From Brenneria corticis (lineage in GTDB: Bacteria > Pseudomonadota > Gammaproteobacteria > Enterobacterales > Enterobacteriaceae), in NCBI RefSeq assembly GCF_003115855.1, contig NZ_KZ819090.1:17646-81645 (forward strand): a DNA stretch of 64,000 bases, given 5' to 3'. Below the pieces are notes generated by a model, which was not told where the DNA came from, did not search any database, and was given only the letters and a program-made list of their open reading frames with translations. The position numbers and the translations under genes were made by a program. Below are positions 1 to 8,043 of this stretch, piece after piece (position 1 is the first letter of the stretch; each line of letters begins with the position of its first letter).

Positions 1-345
1 TTCCTGATTGACTCCGAGGCCAGCCTGCGCAGCTCGCTTGCCCAGTTTGGCGATGAGCGGCAGGAGAACGGGCAGGCCGGCGGCGGTGCGACGACTGGCT
101 ATCAGACACAGGGGGTGATCAAGGCTATCAACGGCAATCAGCTCACCATCGAGCATGATGCCGTGCCGGCGCTTAACTGGTCGCCGATGACCATGGATTT
201 CACCCTGCCGCCAGAGGGCCTGCCGCCGGGTATCGGCATCGGCAGCCAGGTCGGCTTCCAGTTCCGCATGGACGACAGCGGCATTCATATTCAGCAGATC
301 TCGCCCCTTGACGCGTCCCACGCCGGGCATGGAGGCCACCAATGA
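1..345 (+). CDS. cusB: CusB-type efflux adaptor, C-terminal part, with fused CusF-like domain (partial)
   Basis: The 3' end of a gene that begins left of the window. The frame is open from base 1 to a TGA at 343-345 and encodes 114 residues. The first about 16 residues (FLIDSEASL...) match the end of CusB-family periplasmic adaptors, which link the inner-membrane RND pump CusA to the outer-membrane channel CusC. After a Gly/Ala-rich linker, residues 38-105 form a CusF-like metallochaperone domain: GVIKAINGNQLTIEH, then NWSPMTMDF, which holds the Trp and two Met used by CusF to bind Cu(I)/Ag(I). The tail is His-rich (HAGHGGH). In E. coli, CusF is a separate protein; here it is fused to the adaptor. 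The stop overlaps the cusA start (ATGA), so the two are translationally coupled. Confidence 0.88.
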   Translation, partial: FLIDSEASLRSSLAQFGDERQENGQAGGGATTGYQTQGVIKAINGNQLTIEHDAVPALNWSPMTMDFTLPPEGLPPGIGIGSQVGFQFRMDDSGIHIQQISPLDASHAGHGGHQ

Positions 346-3300
346 TCGCCTACGTTATCCGCTGGTCGTTGAAAAACCGGCTGCTGGTGCTGCTGGCCGC
401 GTTGCTTATGGCGGCCTGGGGGGTAATTTCCCTGCAGAAAACGCCGCTGGACGCCCTCCCCGATCTTTCCGACGTACAGGTCATCATCCGCGTCAGCTAT
501 CCGGGCAAAGCCCCTCAGGTGGTGGAAAATCAGGTTACCTATCCGCTGACCACCACCATGCTGTCGGTGCCGGGGGCGAAAACGGTGCGCGGCTTCTCGA
601 TGTTCGGCGATGCCTACGTCTATATTCTGTTCGAGGACGGCACCGATCCTTACTGGGCGCGCTCCCGGGTGCTGGAATACCTCAGCCAGGTGCAGTCCAG
701 CCTGCCGGCGGAAGCCAAAACCGCGCTGGGGCCGGATGCCACCGGCGTCGGCTGGATCTATGAATACGCCCTGGTGGACCGCAGCGGTAAGCATAGTCTG
801 GCCGATCTGCGCGGCCTGCAGGACTGGCTGCTCAGGTTCGAACTGAAAACCGTGCCTAACGTCGCCGAGGTCGCCAGCGTCGGCGGCATGGTGAAGCAGT
901 ACCAGGTGGTGGTCGATCCCGAGCGGATGCGCACGCAGAATATTACCCATCAGCAGATTATCAGCGCCATTCAGGCGGCGAATCAGGAGAGCGGCGGCTC
1001 GGTGCTGGAGCTGGGGGAAGCGGAATATATGGTGCGCACCTCCGGCTATCTGCACAGCGCGCAGGATTTCAATCAGGTAGTGATTACCGTGCGTAACGGC
1101 ATTCCGGTATTGCTGCAAGACGTCGCCACCCTGCGGGAAGGGCCGGAAATGCGCCGGGGCATCGCCGAGCTGAATGGTGAAGGGGAAGTGGCGGGCGGCA
1201 TCATTGTGCTGCGCTATGGCAAAAACGCCCTGGAAACCCTGCATGCGGTCAAGGCGCGGCTAAATGAAATCCAGAAAAGCCTGCCCGCCGGGGTGGAAAT
1301 CGTCTCCACCTACGACCGCTCCCAGCTGATTGAACACGCCATCGAAACGCTCAGTCACAAGTTACTGGAAGAGTTTGCGGTGGTGGCGGTGATCTGCGCC
1401 CTGTTTCTGTTTCATTTCCGCTCGGCGCTGGTGGCGATTATCAGCCTGCCGTTGGGCATCCTCGGGGCGTTTATTATCATGCGCTATCAGGGGGTGAACG
1501 CCAACATCATGTCGCTGGGCGGGATCGCCATCGCCATCGGCGCCATGGTGGACGCGGCCATCGTCATGATAGAAAACATGCACAAGGTGGTTGAGCAGTG
1601 GCGTCACGATCACCCGGGGGAAACGCCGCGCGAGAAGGACTGGTGGCGACTGACCGAGCGCGCCGCCACCGAAGTCGGCCCGGCGCTGTTTTGCAGCCTG
1701 CTGATCATCACGCTGTCGTTTGTGCCGGTATTTTCGCTGGAAGCGCAGGAGGGGCGTATGTTTTCCCCGCTGGCTTTCACCAAAACCTATGCGATGGCGG
1801 TGGCCGCCGGGCTGGGGATCACCCTGGTGCCGGTGCTGATGGGCTATTTCGTGCGCGGGAAAATCCCCGATGAGCAGGCTAATCCGCTCAATCGCTGGCT
1901 GATCGCCGCCTATCACCCGGTGCTGCAGAAAGTGCTGAGCTACCCCAAAACCACCCTGCTGATTTCCGGCGCCTTACTGCTGCTGACCCTGTTCCCCCTC
2001 AGCCGCCTCGGCAGTGAATTTATGCCGCCGCTGGATGAGGGGGATCTGCTGTATATGCCGTCGACCCTGCCCGGTATCTCCGCCCGGGAAGCGGCGCGGC
2101 TATTGCAGCAGACCGACCGGCTGATCAAAACCGTTCCCGAGGTCGAGTCGGTTTTTGGTAAAGCCGGCAGAGCGGAAACCGCCACCGACCCCGCGCCGCT
2201 AACCATGCTGGAAAGCACCATTCGCCTGAAACCGCGCGACCAGTGGCGATCGGGAATGACCATGGACAAGCTGATCGCCGAGCTGGACGCCACCGTCAGC
2301 CTGCCGGGGATCGCCAACGTCTGGGTGCCGCCGATCCGCAACCGTCTGGATATGCTGGCGACCGGCATCAAAAGCCCGGTGGGCATCAAGGTGAACGGCA
2401 ATAACCTGCAGGATATCGAACGTATCGCGGCGCAAATCGAACGGGTGGTGAAAAACGTGCCGGGCGTGACGTCCGCCCTGGCCGAACGTCTGGCCGGCGG
2501 CCGCTATATCGATATCGATATCGACCGCCAGCGGGCCGCCCGCTACGGCGTGTCGGTGGAGGAGTTGCAGTCGCTGGTGGCGACGTTGATCGGCGGGCAG
2601 AATATCGGCGAAACCATTGAAGGGCGCCAACGCTACCCCATCAATATCCGCTATCCGCGCGAACTGCGCGACTCGCTGGAAAAGCTGCGGGATTTGCCGG
2701 TGGTGACGGAGAGCGGCGCCCGCGTTACCCTGGCCGAACTGGCGAATATCCGCGTCAGTGAAGGTCCGCCGATGCTGAAAAGCGAGAACGGCCGACTGTC
2801 CGACTGGATTTATGTCGACCTGCGCGGCCGGGATCTGAAATCGGCCGTAGAGGAAATGCAGCAGGTCGTTGCGCAGCAGGTAACGCTGCCGGAAGGGGTT
2901 TCGCTCAGTTGGTCGGGGCAGTTCGAATATCTGGAGCGCGCGACGGAGAAAATGAAAATTGTCGTTCCCTTCACGCTGCTGATTATTTTCGTGCTGCTGT
3001 ACGTCACCTTTAACCGGGTCAAGGATGCCCTGCTGATTATGGCGACCCTGCCCTTTGCGCTGATCGGCGGCGTCTGGCTGCTGTATATCCTCGGCTATAA
3101 TCTCTCTGTGGCCGGCGCGGTGGGATTTATCGCCCTGGCGGGCGTCTCGGCCGAATTTGGCGTTATTATGCTGCTGTATCTCAATCATGCGGTGGAAAAA
3201 CATCGCCTGCCGGGACAGCCGTTATCACGGCGGCAGCTGATGGACGCCATCCACGAAGGGGCGGTACTGCGGGTGCGGCCGAAAATGATGACCGTCGCGA

Positions 3301-3467
3301 CGATTATGGCCGGCCTGCTGCCCATTATGTGGGGCGGCGGCAGCGGTTCGGAAATCATGCAGCGCATCGCCGCGCCGATGATCGGCGGAATGGTCAGCGC
3401 GCCGCTGCTTTCCATGCTGGTGATCCCGGCGGTGTATCTGTTATTGCATAAGAACGATGCGCGATAG
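342..3467 (+). CDS. cusA: Cu(I)/Ag(I) efflux RND pump CusA
   Basis: Inner-membrane proton-driven heavy-metal RND transporter (HME subfamily) that pumps Cu(I)/Ag(I) out through a CusCBA-type tripartite complex. Length is 1041 aa against about 1047 in E. coli. The three methionines of the periplasmic metal site are all present: Met572 (GDLLYM), Met622 (LTMLES) and Met671 (RLDMLATG), equivalent to E. coli Met573/623/672. The TM4 proton-relay aspartate is Asp404 in AIGAMVDAAIVM. Two sets of hydrophobic helices (about residues 10-30, 340-540, 870-1035) flank large periplasmic loops, as usual for RND pumps. The ATG at 342 overlaps the upstream adaptor stop. No cus gene follows. Confidence 0.97.
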   Translation: MIAYVIRWSLKNRLLVLLAALLMAAWGVISLQKTPLDALPDLSDVQVIIRVSYPGKAPQVVENQVTYPLTTTMLSVPGAKTVRGFSMFGDAYVYILFEDGTDPYWARSRVLEYLSQVQSSLPAEAKTALGPDATGVGWIYEYALVDRSGKHSLADLRGLQDWLLRFELKTVPNVAEVASVGGMVKQYQVVVDPERMRTQNITHQQIISAIQAANQESGGSVLELGEAEYMVRTSGYLHSAQDFNQVVITVRNGIPVLLQDVATLREGPEMRRGIAELNGEGEVAGGIIVLRYGKNALETLHAVKARLNEIQKSLPAGVEIVSTYDRSQLIEHAIETLSHKLLEEFAVVAVICALFLFHFRSALVAIISLPLGILGAFIIMRYQGVNANIMSLGGIAIAIGAMVDAAIVMIENMHKVVEQWRHDHPGETPREKDWWRLTERAATEVGPALFCSLLIITLSFVPVFSLEAQEGRMFSPLAFTKTYAMAVAAGLGITLVPVLMGYFVRGKIPDEQANPLNRWLIAAYHPVLQKVLSYPKTTLLISGALLLLTLFPLSRLGSEFMPPLDEGDLLYMPSTLPGISAREAARLLQQTDRLIKTVPEVESVFGKAGRAETATDPAPLTMLESTIRLKPRDQWRSGMTMDKLIAELDATVSLPGIANVWVPPIRNRLDMLATGIKSPVGIKVNGNNLQDIERIAAQIERVVKNVPGVTSALAERLAGGRYIDIDIDRQRAARYGVSVEELQSLVATLIGGQNIGETIEGRQRYPINIRYPRELRDSLEKLRDLPVVTESGARVTLAELANIRVSEGPPMLKSENGRLSDWIYVDLRGRDLKSAVEEMQQVVAQQVTLPEGVSLSWSGQFEYLERATEKMKIVVPFTLLIIFVLLYVTFNRVKDALLIMATLPFALIGGVWLLYILGYNLSVAGAVGFIALAGVSAEFGVIMLLYLNHAVEKHRLPGQPLSRRQLMDAIHEGAVLRVRPKMMTVATIMAGLLPIMWGGGSGSEIMQRIAAPMIGGMVSAPLLSMLVIPAVYLLLHKNDAR

Positions 3468-3540
3468 CTGAAACGATAAAGCCGGAGCGTGATTTTGAAC
3501 AAATATCGGGCTGATAAATCACGCTGCCGGCGACTATCGA

Positions 3541-3570
3541 TTGCCGATAACCGCTGTCCGCCCCTATAAT
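3541..3570 (+). promoter_or_regulatory. Sigma-70 promoter of gpmA
   Basis: TTGCCG (3541-3546), an 18-base spacer, and a perfect TATAAT (3565-3570) lie 45 bases before the gpmA start. A strong AAGGAG ribosome site sits at about 3603. Seen in sequence; the start of transcription is inferred. Confidence 0.7.
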
Positions 3571-3615
3571 GAAGCCAATTATCACAGAAATCTTAGCACA
3601 TGAAGGAGTTTAGCT

Positions 3616-4368
3616 ATGGCTGTAACTAAGCTGGTACTGGTACGACACGGTGAAAGTCAGTGGAACAACGAAAACCGTTTCACCGGCTGGTACGACGTTG
3701 ATCTGTCCGACAAGGGCCGTACAGAAGCGAAAGCCGCAGGCAAGTTGCTTAAAGACGAAGGTTTTTCCTTTGACTTCGCATACACCTCCGTGCTGAAACG
3801 CGCCATCCATACGCTGTGGAGCATACTGGACGAGCTGGATCAAGCCTGGCTGCCGGTGGAAAAGTCCTGGAAGCTGAACGAGCGTCATTACGGCGCGCTG
3901 CAGGGGCTGAACAAAGCGGAAACCGCTGAGAAATACGGCGACGATCAGGTAAAACAGTGGCGTCGCGGCTTTGCGGTTACGCCGCCGGAACTGACTCGCG
4001 ATGACGAGCGTTTCCCGGGGCACGACCCGCGTTACGCCTCTCTGAGCGACAAAGAGCTGCCGCTGACCGAAAGCCTGGCGCTGACCATTGAGCGCGTGGT
4101 TCCCTACTGGAACGAAACCATTCTGCCGCGCATCAAAAGCGGCGAGCGCGTGGTTATCGCCGCTCACGGCAACTCGCTGCGCGCGCTGGTTAAATACCTG
4201 GATAACCTGGGCGAAGATGAAATTCTTGAGCTGAATATCCCGACCGGCGTGCCGTTGGTGTATGAGTTTGATGAAAACTTCAAGCCTATCAAACGCTACT
4301 ATCTGGGCAACCAGGATGAAATCGCCGCTAAAGCGGCGGCGGTAGCCAATCAGGGTAAAGCCAAGTAA
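3616..4368 (+). CDS. gpmA: 2,3-bisphosphoglycerate-dependent phosphoglycerate mutase
   Basis: Cytoplasmic glycolytic enzyme interconverting 3- and 2-phosphoglycerate through a phosphohistidine. It is 250 aa, the same length as E. coli GpmA. The histidine-phosphatase signature VLVRHGESQWN places the phosphorylated His at residue 11. The second active-site histidine is His184 in AAHGNSL, and the catalytic Glu lies in LNERHYG. The gene is monocistronic: its own promoter lies upstream and a rho-independent terminator follows. The start is fixed by homology and by the AAGGAG about 8 bases upstream. Confidence 0.98.
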   Translation: MAVTKLVLVRHGESQWNNENRFTGWYDVDLSDKGRTEAKAAGKLLKDEGFSFDFAYTSVLKRAIHTLWSILDELDQAWLPVEKSWKLNERHYGALQGLNKAETAEKYGDDQVKQWRRGFAVTPPELTRDDERFPGHDPRYASLSDKELPLTESLALTIERVVPYWNETILPRIKSGERVVIAAHGNSLRALVKYLDNLGEDEILELNIPTGVPLVYEFDENFKPIKRYYLGNQDEIAAKAAAVANQGKAK

Positions 4369-4387
4369 GTATCCTGAACCGATAAAA

Positions 4388-4460
4388 AATCGCCGGGAGC
4401 GATTTTCAACGTCGCTTGCGACGGCCCGCCAGGGTGACGGGCAGGAAGCCCGTCATAAAA
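4388..4460 (+). repeat. Three-hairpin intergenic repeat, copy 1
   Basis: Stem 1 is AATCGC (4388-4393) / GCGATT (4399-4404) around loop CGGGA. Stem 2 is GTCGC (4411-4415) / GCGAC (4418-4422). Stem 3 is GACGGGC (4436-4442) / GCCCGTC (4448-4454). Related copies occur at 7957-8028 and 48800-48855, each just 3' of a gene. See findings for the compensatory changes. Confidence 0.8.
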
Positions 4461-4485
4461 AACCCGGCGCTGGCGCCGGGTTTCA
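4458..4485 (+). terminator. Rho-independent terminator after gpmA
   Basis: AACCCGGCGC and GCGCCGGGTT form a GC-rich stem (about 4461-4482) flanked by A and T runs, so it could act in both directions. It lies about 90 bases after the gpmA stop. Confidence 0.8.
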
Positions 4486-4596
4486 GAGCGTTGACGAAGT
4501 AGCCGTTAGTAATAGCAAATCCACATCCGTCATTCCTGCCGGTCCCCGCCTCCACGAGGAGGAATCTTCCTGATATCAACGCGCTACCTGAAAGTA

Positions 4597-4620
4597 GATC
4601 CCCGCCTGCGCGGGGATGAC
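4597..4620. repeat. Palindromic REP-like repeat (copy at aroG 3' side)
   Basis: A 24-base element built on CCCCGC-CTG-GCGGGG; an identical 24-base copy occurs at 49012-49035 beside glnS. Both sit in the 3' space downstream of a minus-strand gene. Confidence 0.75.
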
Positions 4621-4656
4621 TATTTCTAAGTGGTTTTTTATTGACCGCAATTCAGC

Positions 4657-5712
4657 TTATTGGCTGCGGCGATCGCGCACCGCGGCCGCCAGGCGGCGCA
4701 GCAGCACGTCGGTATCTTCCCAGCCGATACAGGCATCCGTCACGCTCTTGCCGTATACCAGCGGCTCGCCGCCTTCCAGGTTCTGGCTGCCTTCCACCAG
4801 ATGGCTTTCCACCATCACGCCCACAATCGCTTTTTCGCCCTGCGCGATCTGGCGGCCGACGTCTTCACCCACTTCCATCTGCTTTTTGAACTGCTTGCTG
4901 CTGTTCGCATGGCTGAAGTCGATCATCACCTGCGGCGACAGCCCGGCTTTTTCCAGGCCGCTCTTCACCTCTTTAACGTGCTCCGCGCTGTAGTTCGGCG
5001 TTTTGCCGCCGCGCAGAATAATGTGGCAATCGCGGTTGCCGCTGGTATTAACGATGGCCGAATGTCCCCACTTGGTGACCGACAGGAAGCAGTGCGGCGC
5101 GCTGGCGGCGTTAATCGCGTCGATCGCCACCTTGATGGTGCCGTCGGTGCCGTTCTTGAAACCGACCGGGCAAGACAGGCCGGAAGCCAGTTCACGGTGC
5201 ACCTGGGATTCGGTGGTCCGGGCGCCGATGGCGCCCCAGCTCATCAGGTCCGCCAGATATTGCGGGGTGATCATATCCAGAAACTCGCCCGCGGCCGGCA
5301 TGCCGGCATCATTGATATCCAGCAGCAGTCGGCGGGCAATGCGCAGACCGTCATTGATCTGGAAGCTGTGATCCATATGCGGATCGTTAATCAACCCTTT
5401 CCATCCGACCGTGGTGCGCGGCTTTTCAAAATAAACCCGCATCACCACTTCCAGATCGTCACTCAGTTCATGACGCAGCTTAAGCAGACGGGCGGCATAT
5501 TCCTTGGCGGCTTCCGGGTCGTGAATAGAGCAAGGGCCGATAACCACCAGCAGGCGGTCGTCATTGCGGTTAAGAATTTTGTGAATGGCGGAACGCGCGA
5601 GCGATACCGTTTCTGCGGCATGGTCGGTGGCCGGGAATTTCTCCAGCAGCGCCACTGGCGGCAAAAGTTCCTTAATTTCTTTAATCCTTAAATCATCATT
5701 TTGGTAATTCAT
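4657..5712 (-). CDS. aroG: 3-deoxy-7-phosphoheptulonate synthase, Phe-sensitive (AroG)
   Basis: First step of the shikimate pathway: phosphoenolpyruvate plus erythrose 4-phosphate gives DAHP; the AroG isozyme is normally feedback-inhibited by phenylalanine. It has 351 aa against 350 in E. coli and is nearly collinear with it (MNYQNDDLRIKEIKELLPPV at the N terminus; VVIGPCSIHDP and PHCFLSVTKWGHSA in the barrel). I chose the ATG at 5712, which begins MNYQND as in E. coli. An upstream in-frame ATG at 5718 would add only two residues. A strong hairpin lies in the leader just upstream (5731-5753). No clear TyrR box was found. Confidence 0.97.
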   Translation of the reverse strand: MNYQNDDLRIKEIKELLPPVALLEKFPATDHAAETVSLARSAIHKILNRNDDRLLVVIGPCSIHDPEAAKEYAARLLKLRHELSDDLEVVMRVYFEKPRTTVGWKGLINDPHMDHSFQINDGLRIARRLLLDINDAGMPAAGEFLDMITPQYLADLMSWGAIGARTTESQVHRELASGLSCPVGFKNGTDGTIKVAIDAINAASAPHCFLSVTKWGHSAIVNTSGNRDCHIILRGGKTPNYSAEHVKEVKSGLEKAGLSPQVMIDFSHANSSKQFKKQMEVGEDVGRQIAQGEKAIVGVMVESHLVEGSQNLEGGEPLVYGKSVTDACIGWEDTDVLLRRLAAAVRDRRSQ

Positions 5713-5730
5713 CGTCATTCCATCAATTCC

Positions 5731-5753
5731 AGGGCGGTATTCTGCACCGCCCT
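5731..5753 (-). other. Perfect hairpin in the aroG leader
   Basis: AGGGCGGT (5731-5738) and ACCGCCCT (5746-5753) form an 8-bp GC-rich stem with a 7-base loop, ending 18 bases before the aroG start codon. No T-run follows, so it does not look like a terminator. Seen in sequence; any role is unknown. Confidence 0.6.
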
Positions 5754-5933
5754 CAATGCGCCATCCCTATGCAAGATAGCCGTAAGATTGAAAATAAAAC
5801 CGTTCAACGTGCAGACTGGTTATTATATATCAAGCAGGCGACTTCAGGGCGCTGAAATAGATCGAGTCTGGATAATCCGGCTATCCAACGCAGGATGAAG
5901 GTTGCAGGTCGGCGCTCTCAGCTTATGCTCGGC

Positions 5934-6659
5934 TTACAGGCTGCGCGATAACGGCCTGGAGCGGTTTTCCCCGGCGCTTTTGATCCACAGCCAGGAGCCG
6001 TTCAAGGCGATCAGCGTCAGAATGGCGTATTCCACCGCCATGGCGTAAACCCCCTGATAGGCGAAAATCACCACGCTGATAACGTCAATGACCACCCACA
6101 GCAGCCAGTTTTCCACGTATTTACGCGTCATCAGGATCATGGCGACGATCGACAAGACCATCATGGTGGAATCCCAGAACGGGAAAGCATCCGGCTGTAA
6201 TTCCGGCATCTGCGCGCCCAGTCCGAGCGCCTGCATAGCGGAGACCGCGATACGCGTCAGCACGGCAAATACGGCGTCGATGTAGCGGGTCATCAGCCCG
6301 ATGGCCACCACGCACACCGCGGCCCAGCCGAGCAGTTTCGGCAGCGGCAGCCAGCGGACCTTGAGCTCCAACTGATTCGAATCCGTCTTGCGCGACCAGG
6401 CGTACCAGCCATAAATATTGGCGGCAAAAAAGAAAATCTGTAACAGCAGACTGGCGTAGAGCTGGATCTGGAAAAAAATCACCGCAAACAGCGTGACATT
6501 AATCAAACCAAACAAATAGTTAATGGTTTTTTCCTGACTTGCCAGCCAGATACAAAGCAGTCCGAATAGCGTACCGACCGCCTCTATCCAGGAAAGATCG
6601 TATCCCCCCGCCCCCAAAGGGATATGAACCAAAATATTACCGGTACTGAAAAAATCCAT
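5934..6659 (-). CDS. pnuC: Nicotinamide riboside transporter PnuC
   Basis: Inner-membrane facilitator for nicotinamide riboside uptake, feeding NAD salvage. It has 241 aa with about seven hydrophobic helices. The sequence follows E. coli PnuC throughout (MDFFSTGNILVHIP at the start; PDAFPFWDSTMMVLSIVAMI in the second half). The start at 6659 was chosen because it begins at the conserved MDFF; a longer in-frame start at 6677 has no counterpart. It lies 80 bases after nadA on the same strand, so nadA-pnuC is probably one operon. The zitB gene found next to it in E. coli is absent. Confidence 0.96.
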   Translation of the reverse strand: MDFFSTGNILVHIPLGAGGYDLSWIEAVGTLFGLLCIWLASQEKTINYLFGLINVTLFAVIFFQIQLYASLLLQIFFFAANIYGWYAWSRKTDSNQLELKVRWLPLPKLLGWAAVCVVAIGLMTRYIDAVFAVLTRIAVSAMQALGLGAQMPELQPDAFPFWDSTMMVLSIVAMILMTRKYVENWLLWVVIDVISVVIFAYQGVYAMAVEYAILTLIALNGSWLWIKSAGENRSRPLSRSL

Positions 6660-6739
6660 CTCGCCATCCTGTCTCAATAATCATCCACAAGGTTATTTTT
6701 ATATATCAATGTATAAGCATAAATAAAAACCATAATCCA

Positions 6740-7801
6740 TCAGGCATTGCCGCGTACGCGCAACTTCAGTGTAGCAGCAAACTCAAGCATTCGATTCAGC
6801 GGAACCAGCGCGCCTTCCCTTAGTGCCGCATCGACATGAATTTCATGCGTCTCGCCGCTCTGTTCCAGTCCTTCGGCAATCGCCTGCAGGCCGTTCATCG
6901 CCATCCAGGGGCAGTGCGCGCAGCTGCGGCAGGTCGCCCCTTCGCCGGCGGTCGGCGCTTCCAGCAGGGTTTTGCCCGGACACGCCTGCTGCATTTTGTA
7001 GAAAATGCCGCGATCGGTGGCCACAATCAGCTCCCGCTGCGGCAGAGTTTTCGCGGCCTGAATAAGCTGGCTGGTGGAGCCGACGGCATCGGCCATCTCC
7101 ACCACGCTGTGCGGCGATTCCGGATGCACTAAAATAGCGGCGTCGGGATACAGTATTTTCATACGCCTTAAGGCCTGGGTTTTAAATTCATCGTGCACGA
7201 TGCAGGCTCCCTGCCAGCACAGCACGTCGGCGCCGGTTTGCTTCTGCACATAGCTTCCCAGGTGGCGATCCGGCGCCCAGATAATCTTTTCCCCCAGGCT
7301 ATCCAGATGTTCAATCAGCTCCACCGCGATACTGGAGGTGACCACCCAGTCGGCGCGCGCTTTTACCGCCGCCGACGTATTGGCGTACACCACCACGGTG
7401 CGGTCGGGATGCACGTCGCAAAAGCGGTTGAAGGCTTCGATGGGGCAGCCGAGATCGAGCGAGCATTCGGCCTCGAGCGTCGGCATCAGCACGGTTTTTT
7501 CCGGGTTAAGGATCTTTGCCGTTTCGCCCATAAAACGCACGCCCGCCACCAACAGCGTCGAGGCGGGATGCGTGCTGCCAAAGCGCGCCATCTCCAGCGA
7601 GTCGGCGACGCAGCCGCCGGTTTCCTCCGCCAGGGATTGAATTTCCGGATCGGTATAGTAATGGGCCACCATCACCGCATCGCGCTGCCGCAATAACGTT
7701 TTTATTCTGCTGCGGTAGCGTTGCTTTGCTTCATCCGATAACGGTTTAGGCTTCGCCGGAAAGGGATAAATAGTTTCATTGCTATCAAAAAGGATGCTCA
7801 T
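6740..7801 (-). CDS. nadA: Quinolinate synthase A
   Basis: Makes quinolinate from iminoaspartate and dihydroxyacetone phosphate in NAD synthesis, using an oxygen-sensitive [4Fe-4S] cluster. It has 353 aa (E. coli 347). Cysteine motifs AECSLDLGC, CWQGACIVH and CRSCAHCPW supply the cluster ligands, and VAHYYTDPEIQ is the N-terminal family signature. The ATG at 7801 begins MSILFDSN, matching the E. coli start; an 18-residue upstream extension is not conserved. A NadR-like operator lies 66 bases upstream. In E. coli the next genes upstream are tRNA-Lys/Val; here a roughly 4 kb island separates them. Confidence 0.97.
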   Translation of the reverse strand: MSILFDSNETIYPFPAKPKPLSDEAKQRYRSRIKTLLRQRDAVMVAHYYTDPEIQSLAEETGGCVADSLEMARFGSTHPASTLLVAGVRFMGETAKILNPEKTVLMPTLEAECSLDLGCPIEAFNRFCDVHPDRTVVVYANTSAAVKARADWVVTSSIAVELIEHLDSLGEKIIWAPDRHLGSYVQKQTGADVLCWQGACIVHDEFKTQALRRMKILYPDAAILVHPESPHSVVEMADAVGSTSQLIQAAKTLPQRELIVATDRGIFYKMQQACPGKTLLEAPTAGEGATCRSCAHCPWMAMNGLQAIAEGLEQSGETHEIHVDAALREGALVPLNRMLEFAATLKLRVRGNA

Positions 7802-7866
7802 TATGGATTTCCATGATGACAACTCAGGGGCCTGAAAAGCGTAAAATCCCCCCATTCAGGCCGTAG

Positions 7867-7884
7867 TGTTTTTTATCCTAAACA
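7867..7884. promoter_or_regulatory. NadR-type operator upstream of nadA
   Basis: TGTTTT-TTATCC-TAAACA matches the NadR box TGTTTA-N6-TAAACA at 11 of 12 defined positions. It sits 66 bases upstream of the nadA start, as expected for repression of NAD biosynthesis when NAD is plentiful. Confidence 0.75.
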
Positions 7885-7956
7885 AATTAGCGAAAAAAAA
7901 GCGCGAAGTCGCTCTATTTTTGCATAAATATCGTTTTTTTGTTTATTGCATTAAAA

Positions 7957-8028
7957 AATTGTCGGGAACAATTTTTAACGTTGCGCAGCAACGGCCCGTA
8001 GGGTGACGGGCAGGAAGCCCGTCATAAA
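7957..8028. repeat. Three-hairpin intergenic repeat, copy 2
   Basis: Stem 1 is AATTGT (7957-7962) / ACAATT (7968-7973) with the same CGGGA loop as copy 1. Stem 2 is GTTGC (7980-7984) / GCAAC (7988-7992). Stem 3 is identical to copy 1, GACGGGC / GCCCGTC. It lies between nadA and the 3' end of the DUF554 gene. Confidence 0.8.
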
Positions 8029-8043
8029 CGCCAGATTTGGGTT

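Noticed and set aside
5719..5933. TyrR box in the aroG upstream region
   Set aside because: No TGTAAA-N6-TTTACA-like pair was found on reading both strands.
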